Assembly: GCA_033557465.1 (NCBI GenBank)
Contig: JAWIIG010000025.1
Span: forward strand, 4,769,001-4,833,000
Direction of reading: 5' to 3'
Source of the DNA: Ichthyophis bannanicus
Taxonomy: Eukaryota > Chordata > Amphibia > Gymnophiona > Ichthyophiidae
DNA: 64,000 nucleotides
Shown here: in pieces, positions 10,161 through 20,885 of the stretch
How the letters are laid out: each line of letters opens with the position of its first letter
Position numbering within the stretch: the stretch's first letter is position 1
Notes under the pieces: model-generated
Databases searched by the model: none
What the model saw: the letters and a program-made list of their open reading frames with translations, nothing else
What the model was told of the DNA's origin: nothing
Translations under genes and position numbers: made by a program

Positions 10161-10506
10161 GGGGGGTCCTCTCGCAGCTGCGGGCTCTCTCCCCGATGCC
10201 TGTCAGATGGTCCGGGGTAGTCACAGGCGCCCAAGCGGAACGGTGCACACAGCAGTCGTCCCAGAGGCCAGACAGTGGCCCCAAATGCCTCCGGCGCAGT
10301 TCCCAGCCGCGTTCAGATGTAAGTTCAAGCTGGCAGTTCTTATCCTCTCAGGGGGGGTCCTCTCGCAGCTGCGGGCTCTCTCCCCGATGCCTGTCAGATG
10401 GTCCGGGGTAGTCACAGGCGCCCGAGCAGAACGGTGCACACAGCAGTCGTCCCAGAGGCCAGACAGTGGCCCCAAATGCCTCCGGCGCAGTTCCTAGCCG
10501 CGTTCC
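10161..10506 (-). promoter_or_regulatory. Tandem GC-rich 5' monomers of the ORF1-only LINE
   Basis: Two units with a period of about 191 bp begin at 10161 and 10351 (GGGGGGTCCTCTCGCAGCTG). They share TCTCCCCGATGCCTGTCAGA and CAGTCGTCCCAGAGGCCAGA. Tandem 5' monomers are a known promoter layout in some L1 families, so a promoter role is inferred, not shown. Confidence 0.6.
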
Positions 10507-10537
10507 GAGCTATCTGTTTAAAGAAGCTCATGTAACC

Positions 10538-12408
10538 TGTGACACCGCACCTCCTAGCCCTAGGCATAATCAGGCAGTTGGTGCGTGCCACATGGGGGTT
10601 TTAAAAGTCCTTGGTAGTGCTGAAGCCCTGTATCCTATTGTAGTTGTGGACTGAAGTGACGACAGCCAAGGTTGGGTTTCCAAGTTAAAGAATACTTTAT
10701 TCTTGCATAAGGTATTGCACAAAGTATTGCAAAAGAACAGCACAGGATTTACTCCTCCAACACAAAAGTAAAGCGGTAACCTTTTTGTACCAAATAAAAG
10801 TTCAAGTGTACAGTCAGTTCTCCTGATTCTTCTCAGGGACACGTAATACAGTTAAATGCTTTTAGGCTTCTTCCAGCTTCATCAATACAACAGCATTTCA
10901 GGATGCCAGTACTGCTTTCCAAGTATCAGCTTGTAATAAAGAAATCTTCTAGCTGTTGTATTTCTTTTCTAATGTCCATATCTTGTTTAACAGCTTTAAA
11001 TAGAAATGGCAATCTCCACACTCTCTTGCCTATTAGTAACAGGCTTCTTGTGTAGGAACACCTCCATACGTTGCCTTTCATTCACAGCTGCTAGTTATAA
11101 AGCTCTGAGTCATTGCACCCAGCAGAACGCTGCTGTCTCTGGTGCAAACTCCCAAGAACATTGGTTTAGGCTTCACAGCACTCAATCATAAAACAGGAAC
11201 AAATTATAGCTCCTTACTCTCTCATACATACACCACACTCCATTTCAGAATCACTGGTATTGGATAAAGGAGCCCCTAATTCCATTGGTTCCTCCTGGCT
11301 CTCTGATATCCCTTTGTCATGTGGAACATACAAGCCTTCAGACTTTAATTACATTCTGAAGCTGTTTCCATTTGGTTTCTCTCTGTCTTCTAGGCACTTG
11401 GGAGGCTTGGTATTTCTCAGCACCTTTTAACAGCTCATAAAAGGGGTTTATTTCTTCCTTGCCTTGCCTAGATAGTTGCCTTTGGTTGGGAGGAATATGT
11501 CTCTTATGGAACTGCCTTGTGAGATCCCTCAGCACAGCCTGGTCCTCAGGGTCTGTTCCTAGCTCTCTGCACGGTAGCTGCCAATTAGCCTTTTGCTGAC
11601 AAGCAGGTGTGCTCTCTTCTGAGCTAGAGCTCTGGTCACGCTGTCTGTATAAGGGAAATGCTTGCAGCTTCTTAATAGGGACTTTCCTACAGCCCAACTT
11701 TCCTCTAGTAACTTCAGGTTTCCTTTCAAAGCTTGGCTCAAGCCTGTTTCTTCTAGAAAGCACTCTATTATCACTTCCTAGAGACTGGCTTCTTTCAGAG
11801 CTATCTACTTTACAAGGTTTAAAAGGTTTGGCTCTGACCTGATTTTGGCAGCGTCTGTCTCTGGGGAACTCCCCTGACTCCAAGTCTGTGTTCAAGGCTT
11901 CTGAGTCCAGCTCTGGGTCTCTTCCAGGGTTCACTCTCTCTTGGAGCTGAGCTCTGCCTGGGTCTCTTCCTGGACCACCCACAGGAACTTTCCTTTCCCT
12001 GGTTCTCTCCTTGGATCCCCTTTTGCTGCTCGGGAGGTTTCTGTCCTCACTCCCTTCTCTCCTGGAGGTTTCTCTCCTCTCGTCCCTCCAGCTCCTTTCG
12101 CCTCTGCTTCTCCTCCCTTCGCCTCTGCCTCCTTCGACTCTGCTTGCCTCGACTCCTTCACTAACTGCTGCTTCCTGGTTATGAGTGCAGAGTGGCCCAA
12201 TCCGGTCTGACTCCGCCCACCTCCCTCATTGGCTATGTCTCTGGGTTAGCCTAGAGCTAGGGTGTTGTTCTTTCCCTGCTCTTCTTTGCAGAGAAGGTTC
12301 GTGTGCTGGAATCTTAACCCCTTACTGTCCTGCATCTCTAAACATCTGAGGTGACAGAAAGTGTTTTAAACCCTTTTTCTTCTGTTTCTGAGCCTCTGCC
12401 TTGTCACA
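10538..12408 (-). mobile_element. LTR-like element B (probable solo LTR), 1.87 kb
   Basis: The ends are TGTGACACCGC at the left and, in reverse, TGTGACAAGGC at the right, flanked by AACC (10534-10537 and 12409-12412). On the minus strand AATAAAG lies about 150 bp from the 3' end (near 10690). Layout, ends and 4-bp duplication match element A at 2486-4124. No internal retroviral domain is present. A large MITE is the alternative, but TG...CA ends with a terminal AATAAA favour an LTR. Confidence 0.55.
11338..12200 (-). CDS. Hydrophilic ORF(s) inside LTR-like element B, unrecognised
   Basis: Two overlapping minus-strand frames cover 12200-11931 and 11982-11338. The first is Glu/Lys/Gly-rich with short repeats (EAEAKGGEAEAKG). 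The second (about 214 codons) is rich in Arg, Gln, Glu and Ser. Composition resembles the ORF in element A, but I cannot align the two by eye. The function is unknown and coding status is doubtful. Confidence 0.25.
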
Positions 12409-12412
12409 AACC

Positions 12413-13133
12413 ACTTGGTGGGTTATTCATATTTCCAGTATGGATGGTTTTAGAAGCCTTCTGAGCTGACCTTGCTCAAATGTATAGACTAAATCTGGTA
12501 GGGGCTTTCAGAATGCTGAATTGCATCCTGTAAAAACCCCAGTGCAGAAAGACCCAAAAAGGAAAAAGCTCTGTATTGGAAAGATTTACTGGAGTAGGAA
12601 TTCCTATAGCTTCAGTAAGAAGCTCTCCAGTTGAATAATATTCAGGTTGGAGACTAGATGTCCCAACTAAAAGATATAAGTAATACAGAGTTGAAAAACT
12701 TACAATTTAGTAAGTGTTTATGGATAGGGTTCTTTGCAGTTAAGGTCTTACAGGTAAGTGTCAAAAAAGGGTGAAAGGTACCACTCAGCCTGTTAAGTTT
12801 CTTGATTGACCTTCCCTCCTGTTTTCTTTCTTTTTTTTTAAAATAGGGAAGTAGAAACTTATTACCTGTAGGCCTGAGATATCTCAAGAGCTCTTGGAGC
12901 TAGTAGAATGAAGTTCTCTTGAAACAAGAGATTCATGCCTAGAGTTAACTCAGTGTTGTCTCAGCATGGATGAGAATCAAGCCAGATGCCTCTTTTGATA
13001 AAAAGGCAGGTGTCTGAGGTCTGAGGTCCTGAACCTCATACAGGAAGAAGAGAAATCAGAAACCCTGTAGTTACTGGGTTTGCTGAGTCCGTTGAGGTTT
13101 CTGTTTCCTTAGCCTGGTTTGATGCTGCCTCTG
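12413..13133 (-). pseudogene. Decayed reverse transcriptase region of DIRS copy 2
   Basis: Nucleotides 12838-12880 (AAAATAGGGAAGTAGAAAC) resemble 33905-33945 in the reverse transcriptase of copy 1. Otherwise the frame is unreadable. Confidence 0.4.
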
Positions 13134-14961
13134 TTGGGGAACATCTGTCTGAGGGGAAGAAGAAGGATAAAACTTTTTCCCCCTAGAGGGATAAAGTTTT
13201 TTAGAATATCCATCATTAGCTGGGACAGAGGAAAGTTTTGACAATCCTCTTAAGGTAGCATTTTCAGTGGTTAACCGACTAGCTTGAAATAGACAATCCT
13301 TGTTGAAGAGATGTTCTCCAGTACAAGGGCTATTTCCCAGCTTTTCTTGAACCCATGTCTGAAGCTTGGAGCCAGGCTAAACGTCGTGCCCCTATGGCTA
13401 TAGCAGAAGATCTGCTAATAGATTCAAAAGAATCCATGGAAGCATGACAAAGGAATGTAGAAATGTAGAATGTAGGAATGTAGTGATAAATAGTCAGCTC
13501 TTTTATGTTTCTGAAGGAAAGGGTTGAAAAGTTTTAAATCTTTGGCAACCTCTTTCAGAGAGAATCCCATATAGAAAATATATGAAATGATTCTTGCTGA
13601 AAGCATAGATGCTTGGAAGCATCGACGCCCAAAAGCATCTAAGGTTCTAGACTCACGACCTGGCAGATAAGAGGAGTGCTTTTTTGCACTCTTAACATGC
13701 CTCATTGCTGATTCTACTACTATAGAATGATGAGGGAGTTGAGTCTTTTGAAAACCTGGCGAAGGTGGGACTTTATAGATAGTGTCCACTCTTTTGGAAT
13801 GTGGGGATACCGTTAAGGGAGTTTCCCACATTCTTAATAACAGATCCTGTAGGATCTGATGTAGAGGAAGCATGATTGCCTCCTCTGGAAACCAGGAGGA
13901 TTGCAGAGTTTCTGAATCCCTTGGTATAGACTCCTTCCCAGGTATAGATATGGCGAGTATTCTTGCCATATCAAGCAGAAAAGCTTGAAAAGAGATCCCT
14001 TCTAAGAGAAATTCTCTGAAATGAGGAGTAAAAACGGAAACTGTTGAAAGTTCAGTTGCGGTACCGATAGATGCATCTCCGACATTGGGCTTAGAAGACC
14101 GGGGAGGATGAAGCATCGGATTCTCCTTATAGAGGTGTGATCGGTACTTCTCGATGTCGGTACCGAGACGAGTCGGTACCGAATCTTCCAGGCTAGATAG
14201 CAATTCCAGACTCGGCATCGAGGGAAGCGTGCCTGTTGAAAGGGGTATTGAAAGCATCGATGCCGGTACCGAAGTCGATACCGGCATCTGCAATGAGCCC
14301 AATTCGGTACCGGGAGCAATGCCGATGTCGGTATGCATACCGACACCGGTGCTAGCATCGAAGCCGATACCCGTACCGGCATCGACGCCGATATCGGTAG
14401 TCGAAGAACGGTCTTCAGCGACTCTGTTGATGAGAGATGCGCCAGACTGCATTCCATGGCGAGGAGTTTTCCATCCAACACCATAGCCGATGCCGAGGTA
14501 TCGGTACCGGTCAACGCAGTCCGAACCACCGAGCATGGCACAGGTGCATCCACAGAGGTAAAAACCTCGGGAGCAACCTGAGATCCTGATAATGCTTTGG
14601 AGCCCGAAGACTCCCGCCAGGATTGAGCCATAGTGTCCTCGAGGGCAAGGCCAGAGCCATCTCGATGCTTAGAAAGAGATCTACCTCTCGAGGACTGGCT
14701 AGTCTTAACAGACTGTTGTTTGGTTACCTGACCGTGGAAGGAAGAAGAGATTCTGCCTGGTGACATCATGGTTGATGGAGACCCGGTACCGAGTTGTGTT
14801 CGGTTCTGAAGACCTCTTCTAGTTAAACTCCTACAAGAGAAACACTCTTTAGGACAATGGTCAGGACCTAAACAAGTTAGACACCAAAAATGAGTGTCTA
14901 TTAACGTAGTTGTACCGCCACACTTTAGACATTTCTTAAGGATAGTGGCCAGCTTTTCCAT
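13134..14961 (-). pseudogene. DIRS copy 2 Gag-like protein, frameshifted
   Basis: The protein starts at ATG 14961 with a Cys-rich motif (CLKCGG...CLTCLGPDHCPKECFSC), matching the N-terminus at 35939 of copy 1. A Ser/Arg-rich stretch follows. A frame change near 14500-14540 leads to a long Gly-Thr/Asp-Thr-Gly low-complexity block coded by GGTACCG-type repeats (14160-14520). The conserved domain follows (EAIMLPLHQILQDLLLRMWETPLT, ESRTLDAFGRR, to about 13500). It presumably forms the particle or binds RNA, as in other DIRS elements. The C-terminal part is lost to stops. Confidence 0.75.
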
Positions 14962-15341
14962 AATGGAAAGGATAGAGGCCTAGTGGCTAGAAAAAGGTCA
15001 GGCACTAAATAAGAAAACTTTCTCAGAAAAAAGAAGAAATTTTTTAAGAAAAGAAAGAAAAGCACCGGCAGTACTGGTGGGCGTCGAGCAAAGGCAGGAG
15101 CGACCACAAAAAATAAAAATAAAAAAGATGAATTTTCTGCGGTGACAAGGACACGTCCTGTCAGCTCTGCGGAAAAACGAAAACTGATGAGAGGGAAGTG
15201 TTTAGGCGGGAAGGCAGCATGCATGCGTGTGGGATGCTCCCAAAGGCTTTCTTTCTGGATGCTGGGGAGCGTTCCCGCGCAGGCTCCGTCGGTACCGACG
15301 TACCCATATGTGAAGACTCATTCCTGCTTGTTCCTGGAGAT

Positions 15342-15650
15342 TGTTTTTTTCCCCTAATGCAGATAAGTGGAGTAATGCTTATCGAAATGCAATACTGTGT
15401 TGGGATATGTTCTGTATAAGATTATGTTATGTATGTTTCATTACTATGGCTGTATGCCCGACATGTTCAATGATGATATGAGAGCAATTCAGTACAAGCT
15501 TTTTGGGGCTGTTATGCTAGAAGGTTAAATTTGACTGGTTTAAGCTCTGCTATTTTGAGAACTTGTCTTGGGTTCTCTAGTAGTAAATAACTGCTCCTCT
15601 TGTTGAGACATTAAATATAACAGAGGTTGGGTTTGCTTGTGTATGATATT
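15342..15650 (+). mobile_element. 3' end of Penelope-like element copy 1
   Basis: 15575-15645 (CTTGTCTTGGGTT..., AGTAAATAACTGCTCCTCTT) is the reverse complement of 1243-1325. It marks the shared PLE terminus. 15342-15574 is AT-rich 3' UTR. Confidence 0.75.
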
Positions 15651-17808
15651 GTACTTTTGCGATTGGCTTTATTTGTTTTGCTCTAACGAAAAGCTTAGCG
15701 CGGCAGTTTTCTGACATTTCATGTGCTAAGCTTGCTCTCTGATGCAGAAAACAAGCTAACTCTGGAAAAACAGCCAAAAAACAACCATCCTAAATTGCAG
15801 CGCACTTGGCATGCAAATTGCGGCATAATCGCTGAAACTCAGCGCAGTTTTTACACTGTTTTTAATGCTGGATCTTCACTCCAACTTCAGGCAGGCATAA
15901 AGATCCAGTCGGGATCAAAAACATCATCTGAGATGAAGTCTGACATATCACCTTAGATGATCTTTATATGACAGTCTGACCTCACCTGGTACATCCCAGT
16001 ATGCATCATGAGGACCAGGCACCACCATTTTACAAGATGGCAGCGCAGTGGTGGGAGTGTGTGGGCAACAGTCCTGCCCCATCATTTAAGGTACTTGGGG
16101 GAATGTGGAAGGGTTAGGGGCTGCTGGGCCACCAGGGTTCTTTTTGTTTGGGTGGGAATTTGTATGTACAGCACGTGTACACCTTGTAGCACTATACAAA
16201 CGATTAGTAATAGGAGGAGGAGGAGCAGGGCCGCTGGGCCACCAGGTCTTTTGTTTCTGTCAGAGGATTGGCCCCTCAACAGTGTGCTAATGGCATCGGG
16301 GGCTTTCCCCGATGCCTGGATCATCTGAGCTGAAGTGTAAAACTTCACCTCAGATGACCCTGTTTGTCAAGGACAGCATACCAAACTTGTGCAGACTTCT
16401 GTGTGCATGTGTTTGCCTTGCTTTCCCAGTTTAACACTGACTTTTTGTGCACTGGTTAATGTGCATATTGCATCCCAGCGCAAAGAGTCAGCATTAAACT
16501 TGTGCTAGTAAACCCTGAAATAGAGCTTTAAGCACTGGGCTCTAGCACAAGGTTTCTGCATCGGCCTGTTAGATTGTTAGCCCTCTGGGGACAGGAAAAT
16601 ACATTCAGGTATAGTAGGTAACTTGCCTTGAGTTATTACTGAAAAAGGAGTGAGCTAAATCCAAAATCCCTTCCCTAATGCAGTGCTGGAGAAAGCCAGG
16701 CACCACTTCAGAAAGAACTTTTTACATTATGAAAGTCTTCTTAACAGAAATATTGCTGCTCTAAAACTGGCCGAGTGCTTGTAGGTAGGTTTGCATCAGC
16801 AAAGACAGGTTAAATTGTGAAGGACTATTTGCCTTGGCATTAGATTAGCTGCACTGGAGTTAAAGGAATGTATTTTATCACACAGTGCCAATGTCACATA
16901 GCAGAGGAGGCAACATAAGGATAGCCTAACAATCTACACACCCACATATTCCTTCCTCTGCCAGGGATATTCATTCACAAATGCACAAGTGCTGTAATAC
17001 AAATGGAGTCAGATTTATCATTTGTCTATATACCTGTACAAAACTCATTTAGATAAAATTCTTTATTATATGAATACATATCTTATTCTATTATTCCCAT
17101 TCTCTCATCCTAGAAAGTGGACAAAAGGACCAATTGAGTTTGTCTGAGATTCCTGCTGCACAAATCCAGATGGAGAAGAAGTCTGAAAGAGAGAACTGTG
17201 AAGACTTTTGCAGCCCAGACAGAACTCTTTCAATTACATTATTATATCTTAGAGAAGTTCCCTCTGGAATATTATTGCACTGCTAAAATGTATGAAAAGA
17301 TTGCAGTGATGAATATTGTTAATTTGAATGTGGCTAGCCAGAAAAACATATCAATAGAAAACAGATAGGAGGACCACACTGGGATATCAACTGGATAAAG
17401 ATTCATAGGAGAACTGCGCTCGCATCATGAATATTTTATTAATATTAAGCATACAGTTTGATGCAACACTGGTCAAAACGCCAATATTAAAGGACATAAG
17501 TTATCCGAGATGACAGGATTTCTCTGTGGAAGATATGCAAACACTTCATGCAACAGAAGCATTTACTATACCTCATGGCATGTAAACGACTACCATACCT
17601 TCAAGGGTCCATTTACCATTTTAAAACATTAGTTGCAACATTGTCTGCATTTTGGTCCCACTGGAATGCTGCCAAAGTTAAAAAACAATACTACTAACTA
17701 TAAAATGTACTCTTTAAAAATGATCAGCACAATGGCCTCCAGACCTACTGTAGATTCACTTTCAATTTTTATGCTCCATTTCCCTTTTCTTCCACTGAAC
17801 AGTTAACT
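15651..17808. other. Old repeats, no gene seen
   Basis: There are no credible coding frames. 16115-16140 and 16225-16245 share a short direct repeat (GCTGGGCCACCAGG). 15930-15960 and 16318-16362 contain TCATCTGAG-type sequence in both orientations and might bound a DNA element. 16570-16670 is the 3' half of a SINE. The rest to 17808 shows nothing I can name. Confidence 0.4.
16568..16670 (+). repeat. SINE 3'-half fragment
   Basis: This stretch (TTAGCCCTCTGGGGACAGG, then TGCCTTGAGTTATTACTGA and AAAGGAGTGAGCTAAATCC) looks like the tail domain of an amphibian CORE-type SINE. The tRNA head is absent. Confidence 0.5.
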
Positions 17809-18230
17809 CAGTGCTTTTCAAACTTTTATCCCGTGTGACTCCATTTTAACAACTGAAAATTCACGTGATCCCAGATGATGATGATGAAATCAAACTGACA
17901 GATCTCCAGCCTCCTTCTCCTCCCTCCACTTATCTAAAGCAGGAAGGCAGCAGCTACAGTAGTAGTACAGCAGCAGCAGTCAGCACAGGGTCCTTTCTGT
18001 CAGTGTGCAGTGTTTGCTTACCATAGGTTTCCAGCCTAACAGGAAGCTTAACCAGGAGGGTCAAGGGGCCTATGAATGTTCATTGCTCACAGGCCACATG
18101 CTGACTTAGTTACTTGGCATAGGTCACAGTGAAAGTCCAGCGAGATGGGGAAATGGTCATGTTTCTGTAACCCCATCTACTGATGCTATGACCCCATTTG
18201 GGGTCCTGACTCCAAGTTTGGGAACCACCG
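17809..18230. mobile_element. Non-autonomous hAT-like element, 422 bp
   Basis: The ends CAGTGCTTTTCAAACTT and, in reverse, CGGTGGTTCCCAAACTT resemble hAT termini. The flanks AGTTAACT (17801-17808) and AGTTAATT (18231-18238) form an 8-bp duplication with one mismatch. There is no coding capacity. Confidence 0.8.
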
Positions 18231-18805
18231 AGTTAATTGTTTGTTTGGTTTTTTTGGGGGGGGAGGAGGGCGTTAGCACATTTAGAAGTAGTGGCCTAAG
18301 AAGAAGAGAAGATTGTGTAAAATCTTTGACACCTAGCTGGATGGTAGATAGGTGTGTTAAAAGGGGCAAAAAATGAATCAAATTGACAATGAGAGTAGCC
18401 AAAACAGGCTTTTTCTCATTGGTTTCCAGAAGCAGAATCGACCTAGAAAATTTTATGCAAGCAGCAGAAACCTGCAATGCTTCCTTATCCCTCTTCTGAA
18501 AAGGAAATTGAGAAACAGAAAAATGGTGGCAGATAAACACCACATGGCCTATCCAGAAAAAACCTGTTTTGGCTACTCTCATTCTTAATTTGATTCATTT
18601 TTTGCCCCATGCCGAGTACTGGTGTGTGTAAGCACACATTGCACACAGACACAAAGGACCCTGTGATGACTGCTGCCATTGTGCCACTACTATTGTTGCT
18701 GCCTTCCTGCTTTAGATAAGCGAAGGGAGGGGAAGGAGGCTGGAGATCTGACAGTTTGATTTCATCATCATCATCATCATCTGGGGTCACATGAATTTTC
18801 AGTTT
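17853..18805. repeat. Nested foldback (two-level inverted repeat)
   Basis: The outer arms 17853-18010 and 18645-18803 are about 160-bp imperfect inverted repeats, both including a GAT(n) tract and the segment TCTCCAGCCTCCTTC. The inner arms 18364-18416 and 18556-18608 are about 53-bp inverted repeats with few mismatches. The outer left arm lies inside the hAT element, so a second, inverted hAT fragment lies to the right. Confidence 0.8.
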
Positions 18806-18839
18806 GTAAAATAGAGTCCATATCAACTACTAAGCTTTA

Positions 18840-19325
18840 CAGTTCTGTTTTCCCCTTAGAGATAATCTGTGTTTGTGTCATGCTTTTTTGAATTCAGACA
18901 CAGCCCTCGTCACTATCGCCTCCACTGGGAAATTATTCCATGCCATCTACTACTCTTTCCATAAGGAAAAACATTCTCTAATTAATCTGAGTCTATCCCC
19001 TTTCACTTTTATCCTAAACTTCTTGTTGTAGAGCTTTCTTTCAATTGAAAGAGGCTCTCCCCTCCTGTGCATTTATGCTATGGAGGTATTTAAACGTCTC
19101 TATTATATCTCCCCTCTCCCACCTTTCTTCCAAAATATACATATTGAGATCTTTAAGTTTGTTCCCATGTGCCTTATGGCAAAGACCACCGATCATTTTG
19201 GTAGCTACCCTCTACACCAAGTATCCTTCTGGTTTTTGTAGCTGCCTTTACTACCAGTTTAGCCATCTTAAGATCATCAGAAACAATCATCCCCAAATTC
19301 CATTCTTCTTTTGTGGACAGAAGCA
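18840..19325 (-). pseudogene. CR1 reverse transcriptase C-terminal fragment
   Basis: The minus strand resembles the last third of the CR1 ORF2 protein. Blocks correspond to the segment from 48490 (STKEERDLGVVV-like) through KYFFTE-like sequence to the EFKKAW-like end in the intact CR1 at 46214-49113. It has many stops. It complements a gap in the adjacent CR1 fragment, so it may be a rearranged part of the same copy. Confidence 0.65.
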
Positions 19326-19329
19326 AGCA

Positions 19330-20614
19330 TGGAAACATGACAGCATAAAAAGATCACATGGCCTATCTAGTCTGCCCTTCCATATCAACTACAATAGTCC
19401 CCTTTTTTCCTTTAGATCTTCTGTGTTTGTCCCATGCTTTCTTGAATTCAGATACCTCACCGCTATACTGTACTCTCCTTTGGATTTCTGCAGCCCAAAT
19501 GCATGAGCTTGCATTTGTTATTATTAAATCTCTGCTGCCAAATTCTTGACCATTCTTCAAGCTTTGCTAGATTTCTTCAGATGCTATCTACAGTACACCT
19601 TCCTGGATGTCTATCCTATTGCAGATTTTGGTATTATCTACAAAGAGGCAAACCTTACCTAAAAGCTCTTCCGCAATATCACTTACAAAAATGCTTAATA
19701 AAACTAGACCAAGGATAGATTTCTGTGGCACATCACTGGTAACATTCTTCTCTATCAGAGTGAACTCCATTTATCTGTACCCTTTGTTGCCTCCTACTCA
19801 GTTTCTAACACAGTCCGTCACTTTAGGATCCATTCCTAAAGTGCTCAATTTATTCATAATTCGCCTGTCTGGAACAGTGTCAAAGGTTTTGTTGAAATGT
19901 AAATACACCACATCCAGTGTTCTCCCTTGGACCAACTTTCTGGTAATCCACTCAAAGAAATAAATCAGATTTGTCTGACAAGACATGCCTTCAGTAAAAC
20001 CATGCTGCCTCGGCTACTGCAATCCATTAGATTCCATAAATCTCACTGTTCTCTGTTTTAGCAGCGCGTCCATTAATTTATTCACCCCAGAGTTCAGACT
20101 AACTGGTCTGTAGTTAACAACCTCATCTTTACTTCTGCTTTTGTATAGAGGGACCACATACGCCCTTCTCTAGTCTTCTGGACTCTAAAGAAGCATTGAA
20201 AAGTTCAGACAGTGAAGCTGTTAGAACTTCCTTAAGCTCCTTCAATACTCTCGGATATATCCCATCTGGCCCCATCTCTCCGTCTTCTTTTAGTTTAGTT
20301 AGCTCCTCGCAAACATAGCCTTCTGAAAATAATTCAACATCTGCCTCACTTCTGTTTCTATTTGTCAGTGTTTTCTGAGATCCTGCTCCTGGCCCATCAT
20401 CTATGAACGCAGAACAGAAATATTTGTTGAGCAATTCCGCTTTATCCTCATCATCTTCTATATATTCCTCCCCTTCACCTTCAAATGTGACAATACTACT
20501 TTTGCACTTTCTTCTCTAACATATCTGAAAAATATTTTGTACTTCCATTTTTTCTTCCATTTGTATTTTTGCTTTCCTGACTGTTTTCATAGATTCTCTT
20601 AGCTTTTCCAAATA
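19330..20614 (-). pseudogene. CR1 ORF2, 3' part (left half of a split copy)
   Basis: The minus strand reads LEKLRES (20600), the linker, MGPDGIYPRVLKELKEVL, then TNLIYFFEWITRKL, LDVVYLHFNKTFDTVP, KLSTLGMDPKVTD and the region before FADD (19600-19700), with frame breaks. An internal deletion then leads to the C-terminal EFKKAWDKHR block (about 19440) and the CR1 3' end near 19335. It is truncated on the right by the TIR transposon at 20615 and continues at 37955. The 3-bp TAT at the junction keeps the codon frame. Confidence 0.85.
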
Positions 20615-20885
20615 CACAGGTCTGCAAAAAAAAATTTTTCGAGAGCTGTTTTGGTTATTCTGCATAATCTTTATGTTTTTTGGTGCACTGAATCCGAAAA
20701 TGACCTCCATTTTGTCATAGGACATCATGTTTCCTGACAATTTAGGTAACTATGTTAAATAAGGCAATACCTCAAAATAAATGAAAATAGACTTATAAAA
20801 TTAAAGTTTTATTACAATATTTTCATGAAAATCCTTTTTTTTTTTTTTTTTTTAACTGAAATGAGCTCACCTACACACATTAAGC

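Larger units (their letters stand above)
8567..10506 (-). mobile_element. ORF1-only LINE (HAL1-like non-autonomous retroposon)
   Basis: The element carries only an ORF1-type gene. On the minus strand it has GC-rich 5' monomers (about 10160-10506), one ORF (9944-8793), a short 3' UTR and a poly(A) tail (poly-T at 8569-8592 on the plus strand). A perfect 10-bp duplication GAGCTATCTG sits at 8557-8566 and 10507-10516. The duplication directly next to both ends shows it inserted in this form, without an ORF2. That matches the half-LINE (HAL1) layout known from mammals, but the ORF1 here is of another lineage. Confidence 0.85.
6442..15341 (-). mobile_element. DIRS family-1 retrotransposon, copy 2
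   Basis: The left end AGCACAGTTACTTATCTGTA and the right end ...TTCCTGGAGAT match those of copy 1 (21874/36319). Inverted terminal repeats lie at about 6468-6620 and 15185-15341, with an internal complementary region near 6720-6815. No target duplication is seen, as expected for tyrosine-recombinase integration. The net length without the two inner insertions is about 5.1 kb. Reading on the minus strand: gag (14961 down to about 13130), reverse transcriptase traces (13130-12413), RNase H traces (8230-8440), then a decayed recombinase region. It is inserted in the PLE 3' UTR. Confidence 0.88.
1936..15650 (+). mobile_element. Penelope-like element copy 1, split by three later insertions
   Basis: The plus-strand PLE survives in four segments: 1936-2485, 4125-4682, 6376-6441 and 15342-15650. 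Between them sit an LTR-like element, a mariner and a DIRS element. Protein segments cover the YLDD box to the linker, then the zinc/GIY-YIG region. 15575-15645 matches, in reverse, 1243-1325 of the inverted partner, marking the PLE 3' end. The element is 5'-truncated at the reverse-transcriptase active site. Confidence 0.8.

Noticed and set aside
16080..16345. Short overlapping frames on both strands
   Set aside because: They fall in an internally repeated, unclassified non-coding repeat and have no family resemblance.
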